Positions 16,831 to 25,466 of a stretch of DNA of 32,443 nucleotides are shown here, piece by piece. Source of the stretch: an uncultured Flavobacteriales bacterium. Its GTDB lineage: Bacteria > Bacteroidota > Bacteroidia > Flavobacteriales_D > Sanyastnellaceae. Position numbers and translations under genes: made by a program. Under the pieces are notes generated by a model. That model did not search any database. It was not told the DNA's origin and was given only the letters and a program-made list of their open reading frames with translations. Positions within the stretch are counted from its first letter, which is position 1. Each line of letters begins with the position of its first letter. The stretch is from NCBI GenBank assembly GCA_937884175.1, contig CALGDB010000008.1:1-32443 (forward strand), given 5' to 3'.

Positions 16831-17877
16831 ATGCAACGCACGGAAATTGAGTCATTGGGTGAGTTCGGATTGATCCGCCGATTGACGGAACAAACGGTGC
16901 TCCGCCAGCCGTCTTCATTGTTGGGCATTGGTGATGATGCAGCGGTCATCAACCCCGAGGGCAAACGTGTGGTGGTGTCCACCGACATGCTCGTTGAGGG
17001 GGTTCATTTCGATCTTTCGTACGCCCCCCTCAAGCACCTTGGTTACAAAGCAGTGGCGGTGAACCTTTCCGATATCTGCGCGATGAACGCTTTACCCACA
17101 CAGGTCACGGTGTCCATTGCGGTGAGCAGCCGCTTCTCGGTTGAAGCGCTCGACGAGCTCTACACCGGTGTGCACAAAGCGTGTGCGGTTTATGGGGTGG
17201 ACCTCGTTGGCGGCGACACCTCATCTTCTACGTCCGGTTTGATGATCACTGTCACGGCCTTGGGGCTGGTCGACGGTGACCAAGCGGTTTCGCGATCGGG
17301 AGCTAAGGCTGGTGATTTGTTGGTGGTGACCGGTGACCTGGGCGGCGCTTACATGGGTCTGCAGGTATTGGAACGTGAGAAGGTTGTTTTCCAATCTGCC
17401 CCTACGGCCCAGCCGGACCTTAGCGGCCACGAGGGCATCCTTGAACGCCAGTTGAAGCCCGAGGCGCGCACCGACGTCATCCGCGAGTTGGCCGAGCTCG
17501 GCCTCAAGCCGACGTCGATGATTGATATTTCTGACGGGCTTGCATCGGAGGTTTTCCACCTGTGTGCCTCCTCGGGACGGGGTGTCAAACTCTATGAGGA
17601 CAAACTGCCCATCGACCCCCACACGTATAAGACCGCCCGTGCCTTCAACCTCGACCCCACGCTCTGCATGCTCAGCGGCGGCGAGGATTACGAACTGCTC
17701 TTCACGATTTCCCAGGACGAATATGAAAAGGTGCGCAACCACCCCAAATTGTCCGTGATTGGCCACATGCTCGAGGACGCCGAAGAAAAAACGCTGGTCA
17801 CCAAAAACGGCCTCGAAACGCCACTCAAGGCCCAGGGTTGGGACGGCATCCAGAAGTCAAACGAAGGAGAGGAGTAG
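16831..17877 (+). CDS. thiL: Thiamine-monophosphate kinase
   Basis: 348 residues. Phosphorylates thiamine monophosphate to the active cofactor thiamine diphosphate with ATP. Family motifs in order: GEFGLIRRL, GIGDDAAVI, VSTDMLVEGVHFDL, AVNLSDICAMNA, DLVGGDTSSS, MIDISDGLASEVFHL and the C-terminal LSGGEDYELLFTI. The tail is slightly longer than in E. coli ThiL (325 residues). No other thiamine genes are nearby. It is the first gene of a plus-strand run, 6 bases before asnB, with a promoter box directly in front of the ATG. Confidence 0.96.
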   Translation: MQRTEIESLGEFGLIRRLTEQTVLRQPSSLLGIGDDAAVINPEGKRVVVSTDMLVEGVHFDLSYAPLKHLGYKAVAVNLSDICAMNALPTQVTVSIAVSSRFSVEALDELYTGVHKACAVYGVDLVGGDTSSSTSGLMITVTALGLVDGDQAVSRSGAKAGDLLVVTGDLGGAYMGLQVLEREKVVFQSAPTAQPDLSGHEGILERQLKPEARTDVIRELAELGLKPTSMIDISDGLASEVFHLCASSGRGVKLYEDKLPIDPHTYKTARAFNLDPTLCMLSGGEDYELLFTISQDEYEKVRNHPKLSVIGHMLEDAEEKTLVTKNGLETPLKAQGWDGIQKSNEGEE

Positions 17878-17883
17878 CAAGCG

Positions 17884-19770
17884 ATGTGTGGAATCGCAGG
17901 CGTATACGGCATCAATGATCGGTCTCGATTCCCAGAGGCCTGCGGCGCTGTAGGGCGCATGGTAGAGGCCATTGCGCACCGAGGACCTGATGCGTCAGGG
18001 GTATGGATGGAGGAAGACGAGGTGGTGTTGGGCCACCGACGCCTGAGCATCATCGATATGCGTACAGTCTCCAACCAACCGTTTATTGATAGCGCAACGG
18101 GCGATGTGATTGTCTTCAATGGTGAAGTCTACAATTATCGAGAATTGCGCACGCAGCTTAGTGGCGATTATGCGTTTCAAACTGACAGCGATACCGAGGT
18201 CGTTCTCGCGGCCATGCAGGTTTGGGGCCGGGCAGCACTGACCGAATTCAACGGGATGTTTGCCTTTGCATATTGGAATCAAGCTTGTCGAGAATTGACG
18301 TTGGCCCGAGACCGCATGGGCATTAAGCCGCTGTATTACGCCCACGCCGACAACATGGTGGTGTTTTCGAGTGAAGTGCGCAGCTTGCTGGCATCGGATT
18401 GGATTGAGCGTAAACACGACCCGGTGGGCTTGGCCGATTACCTTCGTTACCAGACGGTACACGCGCCTCGAACCATCGTGAAGGGGGTGAGCTTGTTATC
18501 GGCTGGCCATTGGATGCGGTTGCAGGGCGAGGAGACAGAAACCGGTCGTTGGTGGGATCCCGCTGCGTCGGCGACGCCTTCGGGGCGCTCACGGAAGGAG
18601 GAGTTGGCGCGGATCTATGAGGCCCTTTCTCGTTCTGTGGAATTGCGGTTGCGTTCGGATGTGCCGTTGGGTGCTTTTTTATCCGGTGGGATTGATTCGA
18701 GCGCCATCGTCGGCTTGATGAAACAAGCTACTGAGCAGCGCATCTCGACGTTCAGCGTGACGTTCAACGAAGGAGAATTTGACGAGAGTCCCTATTCGCG
18801 CCTAATTGCTGAACGATTTGACACCGATCACCACGAAATCCGCTTGACTCCGGATGCGTTCCTCGAAGAAGTGCCTGCAGCGTTGCAAGCCATGGATCAC
18901 CCGAGTGGTGACGGACCAAACACCTATGTGGTGAGCAAAGCGACCAAGGCCTACGGAATCACCGTTGCCTTGAGTGGGTTGGGGGGCGATGAATTATTTG
19001 CCGGCTACCCGGTGTTTCAGCGGACGAAATCGTTGTGGGACCAGCGGTGGCTGGGCTCCTGGCCCAAAGGCCTCCGCAAGCTTGCTGGTGGTGCGTATGC
19101 CGCATACAAAAAGGACATCACGGCGTACAAAAAAGCCGAGGCGCTCGCCGGGTATTACTTTGATCTGCTGCACACTTACCCGCTGTCGCGTCAAGTTTTC
19201 CTTGACCGGGATATACGCCGATTGGCACCGGGTCTGGCGGAACATCCGAATGCTGTGTACAACCACCTGCTGGAAGAGTTGGGCCCCAAGAGCCGTGGCG
19301 AGAAGCTCCCCATGCTGGGCCAGGTGAGCATCGCGGAAATGGGCACGTACATGCAGCACACCTTGCTGCGCGATACGGACCAAATGTCTATGGCCCACGC
19401 GCTGGAGGTGCGTGTACCATTCCTCGACCACAAAGTGGTCGCTGCCGCTTTGTCGGTATCAGATGAGGACAAGTGGCCGCACTCGCCCAAGCAATTACTC
19501 ACGGATGCGTTGCCAGATTTGCTCCCGCGCGAAGTGATCGACCGCCCGAAGATGGGCTTCGCCTTGCCTTGGGAAGTTTGGATGCGAACCGCGCTGAAGC
19601 CCATGTGTGAAGAAGGGTTGGTGGTGCTGTCAGAATTGGGGGCTTTTGCCGAACGAGAGGTGCAATCCATTTGGAATGCCTTCATACAAGGAAGCCCACG
19701 CTGGTCGTTTTCGCGAGTGTGGTCATTGGTGGTGCTTGGGCATTGGATGAAACAAAATCGAATTGCATGA
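17884..19770 (+). CDS. asnB: Asparagine synthase (glutamine-hydrolyzing), AsnB type
   Basis: 628 residues. Converts aspartate, glutamine and ATP to asparagine; paralogues of this length are also found in polysaccharide loci. The N-terminal glutaminase domain starts MCGIAGVYG with the nucleophile Cys2 and contains HRGPDASGVW, LGHRRLSIID and FNGEVYNYRELR. The synthetase domain has the PP-loop SGGIDSSAIVG, then ALSGLGGDELFAGYP, MQHTLLRDTDQMSMAHALE, RVPFLDHKVV and PKMGFALPWEVWM. The next gene is a glycosyltransferase, starting one base after the asnB stop, so a role in modifying a glycan with an amide group is possible besides plain asparagine supply. Confidence 0.93.
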   Translation: MCGIAGVYGINDRSRFPEACGAVGRMVEAIAHRGPDASGVWMEEDEVVLGHRRLSIIDMRTVSNQPFIDSATGDVIVFNGEVYNYRELRTQLSGDYAFQTDSDTEVVLAAMQVWGRAALTEFNGMFAFAYWNQACRELTLARDRMGIKPLYYAHADNMVVFSSEVRSLLASDWIERKHDPVGLADYLRYQTVHAPRTIVKGVSLLSAGHWMRLQGEETETGRWWDPAASATPSGRSRKEELARIYEALSRSVELRLRSDVPLGAFLSGGIDSSAIVGLMKQATEQRISTFSVTFNEGEFDESPYSRLIAERFDTDHHEIRLTPDAFLEEVPAALQAMDHPSGDGPNTYVVSKATKAYGITVALSGLGGDELFAGYPVFQRTKSLWDQRWLGSWPKGLRKLAGGAYAAYKKDITAYKKAEALAGYYFDLLHTYPLSRQVFLDRDIRRLAPGLAEHPNAVYNHLLEELGPKSRGEKLPMLGQVSIAEMGTYMQHTLLRDTDQMSMAHALEVRVPFLDHKVVAAALSVSDEDKWPHSPKQLLTDALPDLLPREVIDRPKMGFALPWEVWMRTALKPMCEEGLVVLSELGAFAEREVQSIWNAFIQGSPRWSFSRVWSLVVLGHWMKQNRIA

Positions 19771-19771
19771 C

Positions 19772-20902
19772 GTGAAAAAGCGCGTGTTGATAGCGGTCGA
19801 TTGGTTCCCACCGGCATTCAAGGCTGGCGGTCCGATTCGAAGCGCCTACAACTTGGCGGCCTTTCTTTCTCAAACGCATGAGGTTTGGGTGGTAACGGGC
19901 AACCGCGATTTGGACGAAGAGCAACCCCTTGACGTTCGAACCGATCAATGGAGTACGGTTGAAACGGGCACCGCCAAGATCCAGGTTCGCTACACATCAG
20001 GCATCGATAAGGGCCAGTGGCGGGATATTTTGGATGAGGTAAAGCCGGAGGTCATTCACTTGAACAGCTTGTTTTCGAGAGGCTTCACCTTGTTGCCATT
20101 GCACGTTCTTCGGCAACGACCCAACGTGCGCGTTATTATGGCGCCGCGGGGTATGCTCGGTGAAGCAGCACTTTCCATCAAACCCCTGAAAAAGCGGCTG
20201 TTTCTGGCTTTGGCCCGGGGCATGGGATGGATGGATCGCGTTCAATGGCACGCCTCCTCTGAGCAAGAAGGCACGGAGGTCCGACGGGCTTTTCCCCGCG
20301 CACAAATCGCAGTCGCGCAAAATCTCCCCTCACCACAGCCCTCCGAAATCCCCTCACGCCCAGACGACAGCTGGAACATCGCCGTCATCGGCCGCATTCA
20401 CCGGGTGAAAAACCTGTATTTCGGCTTACAAGCGGTCCTCGGAGCGAAGGCGTCTCGCCCCGTCACGGTTAATTTTATCGGTCCGGTGGAGGATGCGGCT
20501 TACCAAACCGAGTTGGAACACTTGGCGGCCAAAAATTTTGCGGTCGAAGTGGTGTTTCACGGGGGCATGCCGCCGTCGGAATTGGGGCCTCATTTTCAAG
20601 CCGCGCACTACCTGCTCTCCCCGACGACCCAAGAAAACTTTGGCCACTCGATTGTAGAAGCGTGGGCCCATGGGTGTCCGGTGCTCATCAGCGACCGAAC
20701 CCCGTGGCGCGGCCTTGAGGCACACAACGTCGGGTGGGATTGGCCGCTCGATGAATCGGAATGGCACGCCGGATTGAACGAGGCGTTGACCTTGAACCAT
20801 GCAGTGTGGAAGACCAAGTCTCTTGCGGCTCGGGCATATTTTTCGGAGCGCGTTCAAAGCGCCGAAGCAGAACAGGCTAACTTGGCCTTATTCGAGCTAT
20901 GA
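19772..20902 (+). CDS. Glycosyltransferase family 4
   Basis: About 376 residues. I choose GTG at 19772, one base after the asnB stop, giving MKKRVLIAVDWFPPAFKAGG; a TTG at 19763 within asnB is the alternative, and there is no suitable ATG. GT-B fold: the N-terminal acceptor domain has the glycine loop FKAGGPIRSAYNLAAFL; the C-terminal donor domain begins NIAVIGRIHRVKNLYFGLQA and contains HGGMPPSEL and the EX7E motif in TQENFGHSIVEAWAHGCPVL. A retaining transferase using a nucleotide sugar; the acceptor is unknown, probably a surface glycan. Overlaps the next gene by ATGA. Confidence 0.9.
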   Translation: MKKRVLIAVDWFPPAFKAGGPIRSAYNLAAFLSQTHEVWVVTGNRDLDEEQPLDVRTDQWSTVETGTAKIQVRYTSGIDKGQWRDILDEVKPEVIHLNSLFSRGFTLLPLHVLRQRPNVRVIMAPRGMLGEAALSIKPLKKRLFLALARGMGWMDRVQWHASSEQEGTEVRRAFPRAQIAVAQNLPSPQPSEIPSRPDDSWNIAVIGRIHRVKNLYFGLQAVLGAKASRPVTVNFIGPVEDAAYQTELEHLAAKNFAVEVVFHGGMPPSELGPHFQAAHYLLSPTTQENFGHSIVEAWAHGCPVLISDRTPWRGLEAHNVGWDWPLDESEWHAGLNEALTLNHAVWKTKSLAARAYFSERVQSAEAEQANLALFEL

Positions 20903-21852
20903 ATCGCATTAAGGAACTTTTTGGAATCCAATACCCGATCATCCAGGCGGGAATGATTTGGTGCAGCGGCTGGGAACTCGCGAGCGCGGTCTCCAACGCT
21001 GGCGGTCTCGGCATCATTGGCGCAGGCTCCATGTACCCCGAAGTACTGCGCGATCAAATCCTGAAATGCAAAGCGGCGACCGACCGGCCCTTTGCGGTGA
21101 ACGTCCCGTTGTTGTATCCGTCGATTGAAGAGCACATGGCCACGATCGTGGAATTGGGCGTACCGATTGTGTTCACCAGTGCGGGCAACCCCAAAACCTG
21201 GACCGAACACTTGAAATCACAAGGCATCCGAGTGGTGCACGTTGTCAGCAGCGTGAAGTTTGCTCTGAAAGCGCAAGCGGCAGGCGTCGACGCGATAGTG
21301 GCCGAAGGGTTTGAGGCTGGGGGCCACAATGGAAGGGAGGAGACGACAACACTTTGCTTGGTGCCTTCTGTGGTGGATACGCTCGATGTACCGGTGATTG
21401 CGGCCGGAGGCATCGGGCATGCGCGGGCCATCGTTGCGGCTTTTGCCTTGGGTGCAGAAGGCGTTCAAATTGGCAGCCGTTTTGTGACCACGGTGGAATC
21501 TTCCGCGCACCAGGCATTCAAGGATGAGGTGGTTGCGGCAGGCGAAGGGGCGACTCGGTTGAGTCTAAAGGCGTTGACGCCGGTACGGTTGCTGGATAAT
21601 GCATTTGCTCGGCAAGTGGTGGAAGCAGAAAACGGCGGTCAATCTCCAGAGGAATTGAAAACTTTGTTGGGCCGGGGCCGAGCCAAAAAGGGCATGTTTG
21701 AGGGCGACCTTGACAACGGCGAGCTCGAAATCGGCCAAGTGAGTAGCCTCATTCAAGCGGTCAAACCAGCAGCCGCAGTCATGACAGAACTGGTTGAAGG
21801 GTATTCGGCTCTGACTCGAGGTATGGAAGATCCCCGGTTCCGTTGGGCGTGA
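20899..21852 (+). CDS. Nitronate monooxygenase / FabK-like FMN-dependent oxidoreductase
   Basis: 317 residues. TIM-barrel flavoprotein of the 2-nitropropane dioxygenase family. Motifs: PIIQAGMIWCSGWELASAVSNAGGLGIIG at the start, FAVNVPLL, AEGFEAGGHNG (family catalytic His), VPVIAAGGIGHARAIVAA and GVQIGSRFVTTVESSAH for FMN phosphate binding. The family includes both nitronate monooxygenases and the enoyl-ACP reductase FabK; sequence alone does not separate them here. Starts at an ATG overlapping the previous stop by four bases; its TGA is inside the start of the next gene. Confidence 0.88.
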   Translation: MNRIKELFGIQYPIIQAGMIWCSGWELASAVSNAGGLGIIGAGSMYPEVLRDQILKCKAATDRPFAVNVPLLYPSIEEHMATIVELGVPIVFTSAGNPKTWTEHLKSQGIRVVHVVSSVKFALKAQAAGVDAIVAEGFEAGGHNGREETTTLCLVPSVVDTLDVPVIAAGGIGHARAIVAAFALGAEGVQIGSRFVTTVESSAHQAFKDEVVAAGEGATRLSLKALTPVRLLDNAFARQVVEAENGGQSPEELKTLLGRGRAKKGMFEGDLDNGELEIGQVSSLIQAVKPAAAVMTELVEGYSALTRGMEDPRFRWA

Positions 21853-22226
21853 TCGTGTTTTTTGACGGGGCCTGCGGGTTGTGCGATCGGGCCGTTCGAT
21901 GGCTGTGGAACCATACCGATGCAGATGTGCGGTTTGCGCCGCTCCAGGGAGAGACGGCCAAGGAACGCGTTCATGAAGAACTCCGCACCCCGCCGCTGAA
22001 CACCTTGGTGGTTTGGGAAGAAGGCGCCTTGAGCGTGGAATCGGACGGCCTCGCAGCGATTGCCCGACGCATGCCCGGGTTGCCCGGATGCATGGCTCGC
22101 GCATTGACGCTGCCCTTTGCACGGCCGCTGTTGAATGTGGGTTACCGGTTCATCGCCCGTAACCGCATCCGCTGGTTTGGCACGACGTGCCGCTTGGTTC
22201 TAGACCCTGAACGCTTACTTCCCTGA
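21849..22226 (+). CDS. DCC-family thiol-disulfide oxidoreductase-like protein (DUF393)
   Basis: 125 residues starting at GTG 21849, which overlaps the preceding TGA (GTGA); the alternative TTG two codons earlier has less support and no ATG is available. The signature is VFFDGACGLCDRAVRW, the DxxCxxC motif that names the DCC family, followed by RFAPLQGE and a C-terminal YRFIARNRIRWFG. Members are small thioredoxin-like proteins of unsettled function. Last gene of the thiL run; its end overlaps the 3' end of convergent uvrC by 12 bases. Confidence 0.87.
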   Translation: MIVFFDGACGLCDRAVRWLWNHTDADVRFAPLQGETAKERVHEELRTPPLNTLVVWEEGALSVESDGLAAIARRMPGLPGCMARALTLPFARPLLNVGYRFIARNRIRWFGTTCRLVLDPERLLP

Positions 22227-24023
22227 AACTTCTGCGAAATGGGCTTGGATGGCCTTGGCGACCTTCAGGTTGACGACCTCCAAAAGTGCTGTTTCATCGG
22301 CGTTACGGATGCTGTCGACGGTCTTGAAATGGGCCAGTAAGGCGTGCCGGGTTTTGGGCCCGACGCCTGCGATGTCGTCCAACTCCGAACGGAGCGCGGC
22401 CTTGCTGCGTCGCTTGCGGTGATGCTCCAATGAAAACCGGTGGGCTTCGTTGCGCAAGTACTGGATGAGCTTCAACGTCGAAGAACGCTTATCCAAGTAC
22501 AGCGGGTGTCGGTCGCCGGGGTAGTAGATTTCTTCGAGGCGCTTAGCGATGCCGATGATGGCGATTTTACCCCGCAGGCCCAATCCTTCGAGGGCTTCGA
22601 GCGCGTGTGAGAGTTGTCCTTTTCCGCCGTCGATGACGATGAGTTGAGGGAGGGGTTCGCCTTCTGTGAGTAATCGGTGGTAGCGCCGGTGCACCACTTC
22701 CGTCATGGAGGCGAAGTCATCGGGACCGTCCACGGTGCGGATGTTGAATTTGCGGTAGTCGGATTTGGCAGGCTTGCCGTTTTTGAAAACGACGCAGGCG
22801 GATGCGGGGTTGGTGCCATGGATGTTTGAGTTGTCGAAGCACTCGATGTGCACGGGCAATTCGGTGAGGCGCAGGTCTTCTTTGGCGGTTTCCAACAGGC
22901 GTTGGGTTGCGGCCTCGGGGTGGGTTTGCTCCATTTGCTTTTGCCGGTCGCGCATGAAGAAACGTGCATTGCGCTCTGACATTTCCACCAAGCGCAACTT
23001 GTCCCCGCGCTGAGGCACATGCAATTGGACGCCTTCCAATGGCAAATCAATTTCGAACGGTGTGTAGATGGTGTTGGCGTCGCTGCCAAACTTGTCACGC
23101 ATCTGTACGATGGCGGCTTCAAGAATTTCCTTGGTGTCCTCACCGAGTTTGCGCCGCACCTCTGAGGTGTGGCCCTTGGTGATGGTGCCGTTCTGGATCT
23201 TGAGGAAGTTGACGTAGGCGCACCGCGCGTCTTGCACGATGGAGTACGCCTCGACTTCCGTGATGCCGGTGTGGACGATGGTGTTTTTTGCCTGGTACTT
23301 TTTGACAGCGGCCAGCTTGCGCTTGTACTGTTCGGCTTCCTCAAATTGAAAGGCTTCTGCGGCTTCTGCCATCTGGCCTTGCAAGGTGCGTACGACTTCG
23401 CCCAAGTGTCCGCGCAAAACGTGACGAATGGCCGCGATGCTGGCGGCATAGGCTTCCTCGGTTTGCTTGCCCACGCACGGCCCCTTGCAGTTTCCAATGT
23501 GGTATTCTAAGCATACCCGGAATTTCCCATCGGCGATGTTCTCCTCGGTCAGGGCAAGGGCGCAGGTGCGAATGGGGTAGAGTTTTCGGCAAAGATCCAA
23601 AACGGTGTGCATGATCTTGACGCTGGGAAACGGCCCGAAGTATTCGCTTCCGTCGCGGATGAGCTGACGGGTGGCGAAAATGCGTGGGAAGCGCTCTTTC
23701 TTGATGACAATGAATGGGTAGGTTTTGTCGTCTTTTAGCTGGATGTTGTAAAACGGCTTGTGCTCTTTGATGAGGCTGTTTTCCAGCAGCAAGGCATCGG
23801 CTTCGGATGGCGCTATGAGCCACTGGATGTCATGGATTTTGGAAACGAGAAGCCGGGTCTTGCCGTTGTCGTGGTGCTTGGTGAAGTAGCTCGAGACGCG
23901 CTTCTTCAGGTTTTTGGCCTTGCCCACGTACAGGAGGCGGCGGTCCACATCGAAGTATTGGTAGACGCCGGGCTGCTGGGGAAGGCGCGCCAAAGTCTGT
24001 TCGATGTGTTCGGATTTTGCCAT
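22215..24023 (-). CDS. uvrC: Excinuclease ABC subunit C
   Basis: 602 residues, the usual length. The nuclease subunit of nucleotide excision repair, making both incisions around UvrAB-marked damage. Domains: N-terminal GIY-YIG nuclease (QPGVYQYFDVDRRLLYVGKAKNL, residues about 15-95), a Cys-rich part (CRKLYPIRTCALAL, CLEYHIGNCKGPC), a UVR helix (near residues 205-240), the RNase H-like endonuclease domain (IECFDNSNIHGTNPASA ... VIDGGKGQL) and a C-terminal helix-hairpin-helix pair (DIAGVGPKTRHALLAHF). Divergent from the epimerase gene by 44 bases. Confidence 0.98.
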   Translation of the reverse strand: MAKSEHIEQTLARLPQQPGVYQYFDVDRRLLYVGKAKNLKKRVSSYFTKHHDNGKTRLLVSKIHDIQWLIAPSEADALLLENSLIKEHKPFYNIQLKDDKTYPFIVIKKERFPRIFATRQLIRDGSEYFGPFPSVKIMHTVLDLCRKLYPIRTCALALTEENIADGKFRVCLEYHIGNCKGPCVGKQTEEAYAASIAAIRHVLRGHLGEVVRTLQGQMAEAAEAFQFEEAEQYKRKLAAVKKYQAKNTIVHTGITEVEAYSIVQDARCAYVNFLKIQNGTITKGHTSEVRRKLGEDTKEILEAAIVQMRDKFGSDANTIYTPFEIDLPLEGVQLHVPQRGDKLRLVEMSERNARFFMRDRQKQMEQTHPEAATQRLLETAKEDLRLTELPVHIECFDNSNIHGTNPASACVVFKNGKPAKSDYRKFNIRTVDGPDDFASMTEVVHRRYHRLLTEGEPLPQLIVIDGGKGQLSHALEALEGLGLRGKIAIIGIAKRLEEIYYPGDRHPLYLDKRSSTLKLIQYLRNEAHRFSLEHHRKRRSKAALRSELDDIAGVGPKTRHALLAHFKTVDSIRNADETALLEVVNLKVAKAIQAHFAEVSGK

Positions 24024-24055
24024 GGTCAGCGCGAAGTTCGGGCGGATTCTCCAAC

Positions 24056-24063
24056 TACCTTCG
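24056..24063 (+). promoter_or_regulatory. Predicted -7 promoter box of the epimerase gene
   Basis: TACCTTCG, one mismatch from TAnnTTTG, followed by four bases (AAGC) and the ATG at 24068. The placement is the same as in front of thiL and the FKBP gene. No clear TTG element at the right distance. Confidence 0.4.
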
Positions 24064-24067
24064 AAGC

Positions 24068-25090
24068 ATGGTATTTGTTACGGGTGCAACGGGTTTGGTC
24101 GGCCGGTATTTGGTGGATGAATTGCTCCGAAACGAGGAGCAAGTGCGCGCCCTTTGTCGTCCGCAATCCGACCGTGAAGCCGTTCACGCTTTCCTTGCTA
24201 AAGCAGGCACCGATGATGCCCGACTTGAATGGGTGGAAGGCAGCTTGCACGACGGGCTGTTCCTCGAAGAGGCCATGGCGGGTTGCCAGCGGGTGTTCCA
24301 TTGCGCGGCCATGGTATCGTTCCATTCGAAAGACGCTGAAACCATGATGGCCGTCAACCGCGGTGCAACGGGCTTGGTGGTCAATGCCATGCTCCATGCC
24401 GGCGTGGAAGAGTTGGTGCATGTGAGCAGTGTGGCGGCGTTGGGCCGCAAGCCCGGCGAACCCGTTCACGAAGATGTGCCGTTCGAGGACGGTCGGGATG
24501 TGAGTCAGTATGCCCGCTCCAAATTTGCCGCAGAGCTTGAGGCGTGGCGTGGCCAAGAAGAGGGCTTGCGCGTATTGGCGGTGAATCCGGTCATCGTGTT
24601 GGGCGAGGGGAACTTCTCCCGCAGTTCTTCCATGCTTTTTACCCTAGTGCACCGCGGGCTCCGTTGGTACCCCACAGGTACGAACGGGTTTGTAGCGGCA
24701 CGGGATGTGGCTCGGGCCTGCACGGTGTTATCTGATCAAGGGTGTTGGGGCGAGCGGTTTGTGCTCTGCGCCGAAAATGCTTCGTACCGACAGCTCATGG
24801 TGTGGATGGCTGAGGCCCTTGGCGTGCCGGGGCCGAGCCGCCCGTTGAAGGCCTGGATGATGGGCACGGCCTGGCGGTTGAGTGCGATCTGGGAGGCGTT
24901 GACGGGCCGGCGAGCCCCCATATCAAAGGAGTCGGTCGAGAACACCAACAAGGACCACCATTACGCCACCGACAAGCTTGAGCGTATCCTCAAGGCGAAA
25001 GGGGTGGACTGGACGTACGAGCCCATCCAAACGACCATTCAAACTACTGCTCCCGCCGTCTTGACTGCATCGGGTCCAGTGAAGCGTTAG
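24068..25090 (+). CDS. NAD-dependent epimerase/dehydratase (extended SDR)
   Basis: 340 residues from ATG 24068. Extended short-chain dehydrogenase fold: nucleotide motif VTGATGLVGRYL at the N-terminus, FHCAAMVSFH in the mid-sheet, VHVSSVAALG, and the catalytic pair in QYARSKFAAE (YxxxK). Resembles the dihydroflavonol 4-reductase/nucleoside-diphosphate-sugar epimerase group; the substrate is not evident. Divergent from uvrC. The last 47 bases overlap the 3' end of the DUF4296 gene on the other strand, leaving no room for a terminator between them. Confidence 0.9.
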   Translation: MVFVTGATGLVGRYLVDELLRNEEQVRALCRPQSDREAVHAFLAKAGTDDARLEWVEGSLHDGLFLEEAMAGCQRVFHCAAMVSFHSKDAETMMAVNRGATGLVVNAMLHAGVEELVHVSSVAALGRKPGEPVHEDVPFEDGRDVSQYARSKFAAELEAWRGQEEGLRVLAVNPVIVLGEGNFSRSSSMLFTLVHRGLRWYPTGTNGFVAARDVARACTVLSDQGCWGERFVLCAENASYRQLMVWMAEALGVPGPSRPLKAWMMGTAWRLSAIWEALTGRRAPISKESVENTNKDHHYATDKLERILKAKGVDWTYEPIQTTIQTTAPAVLTASGPVKR

Positions 25091-25466
25091 GGATTACCGA
25101 GTCGTTTTCCGCTTCGGTGAGTTGGCGCTCCAATTCTGTCAGGTTTTCGGCGACCTCTTCCAGTAAAGCATCCATTTCAATGGGCCGCTGGTACCACCAC
25201 GTGTAAGTGGTTTTGAAGCGCTCTTCGTCGATGCCCCAGCGGTCGTACAGTTCAGCGTAATGAGAGAGGGCGCGTTCCTGCCCATCGTCGTTGCGGAACA
25301 AGCGTTGTTTCAACGCCCCTTCAATCAAGTGGACTTCGGTCAAGACCTGAACAAACGTGTCGCGGACGATGACGCCTTCCGGAGCGGGCGGCCCGTCGAA
25401 GGTGACGCCGGTTCCGCACTCCGCAAGAAGGAGGATCGCCATACCTGTTATGCCGAACCATTTCAT
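25044..25466 (-). CDS. DUF4296 family protein
   Basis: 140 residues from the ATG at 25466, which shares ATGA with the dihydroorotase stop. Hydrophobic N-terminus (WFGITGMAILLLAEC) with Cys17; Glu at position -1 makes this an atypical lipobox, so lipidation is uncertain. The mature part (FVQVLTEVHLIEGALKQR..., ALSHYAELYDRWGIDEERFKTTYTWWYQRP) matches DUF4296, a short helical Bacteroidota family of unknown function, in which the WGI and YY/WW features recur. Last gene of a long minus-strand operon; its tail overlaps the epimerase tail. Confidence 0.85.
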   Translation of the reverse strand: MKWFGITGMAILLLAECGTGVTFDGPPAPEGVIVRDTFVQVLTEVHLIEGALKQRLFRNDDGQERALSHYAELYDRWGIDEERFKTTYTWWYQRPIEMDALLEEVAENLTELERQLTEAENDSVIPNASLDPMQSRRREQ

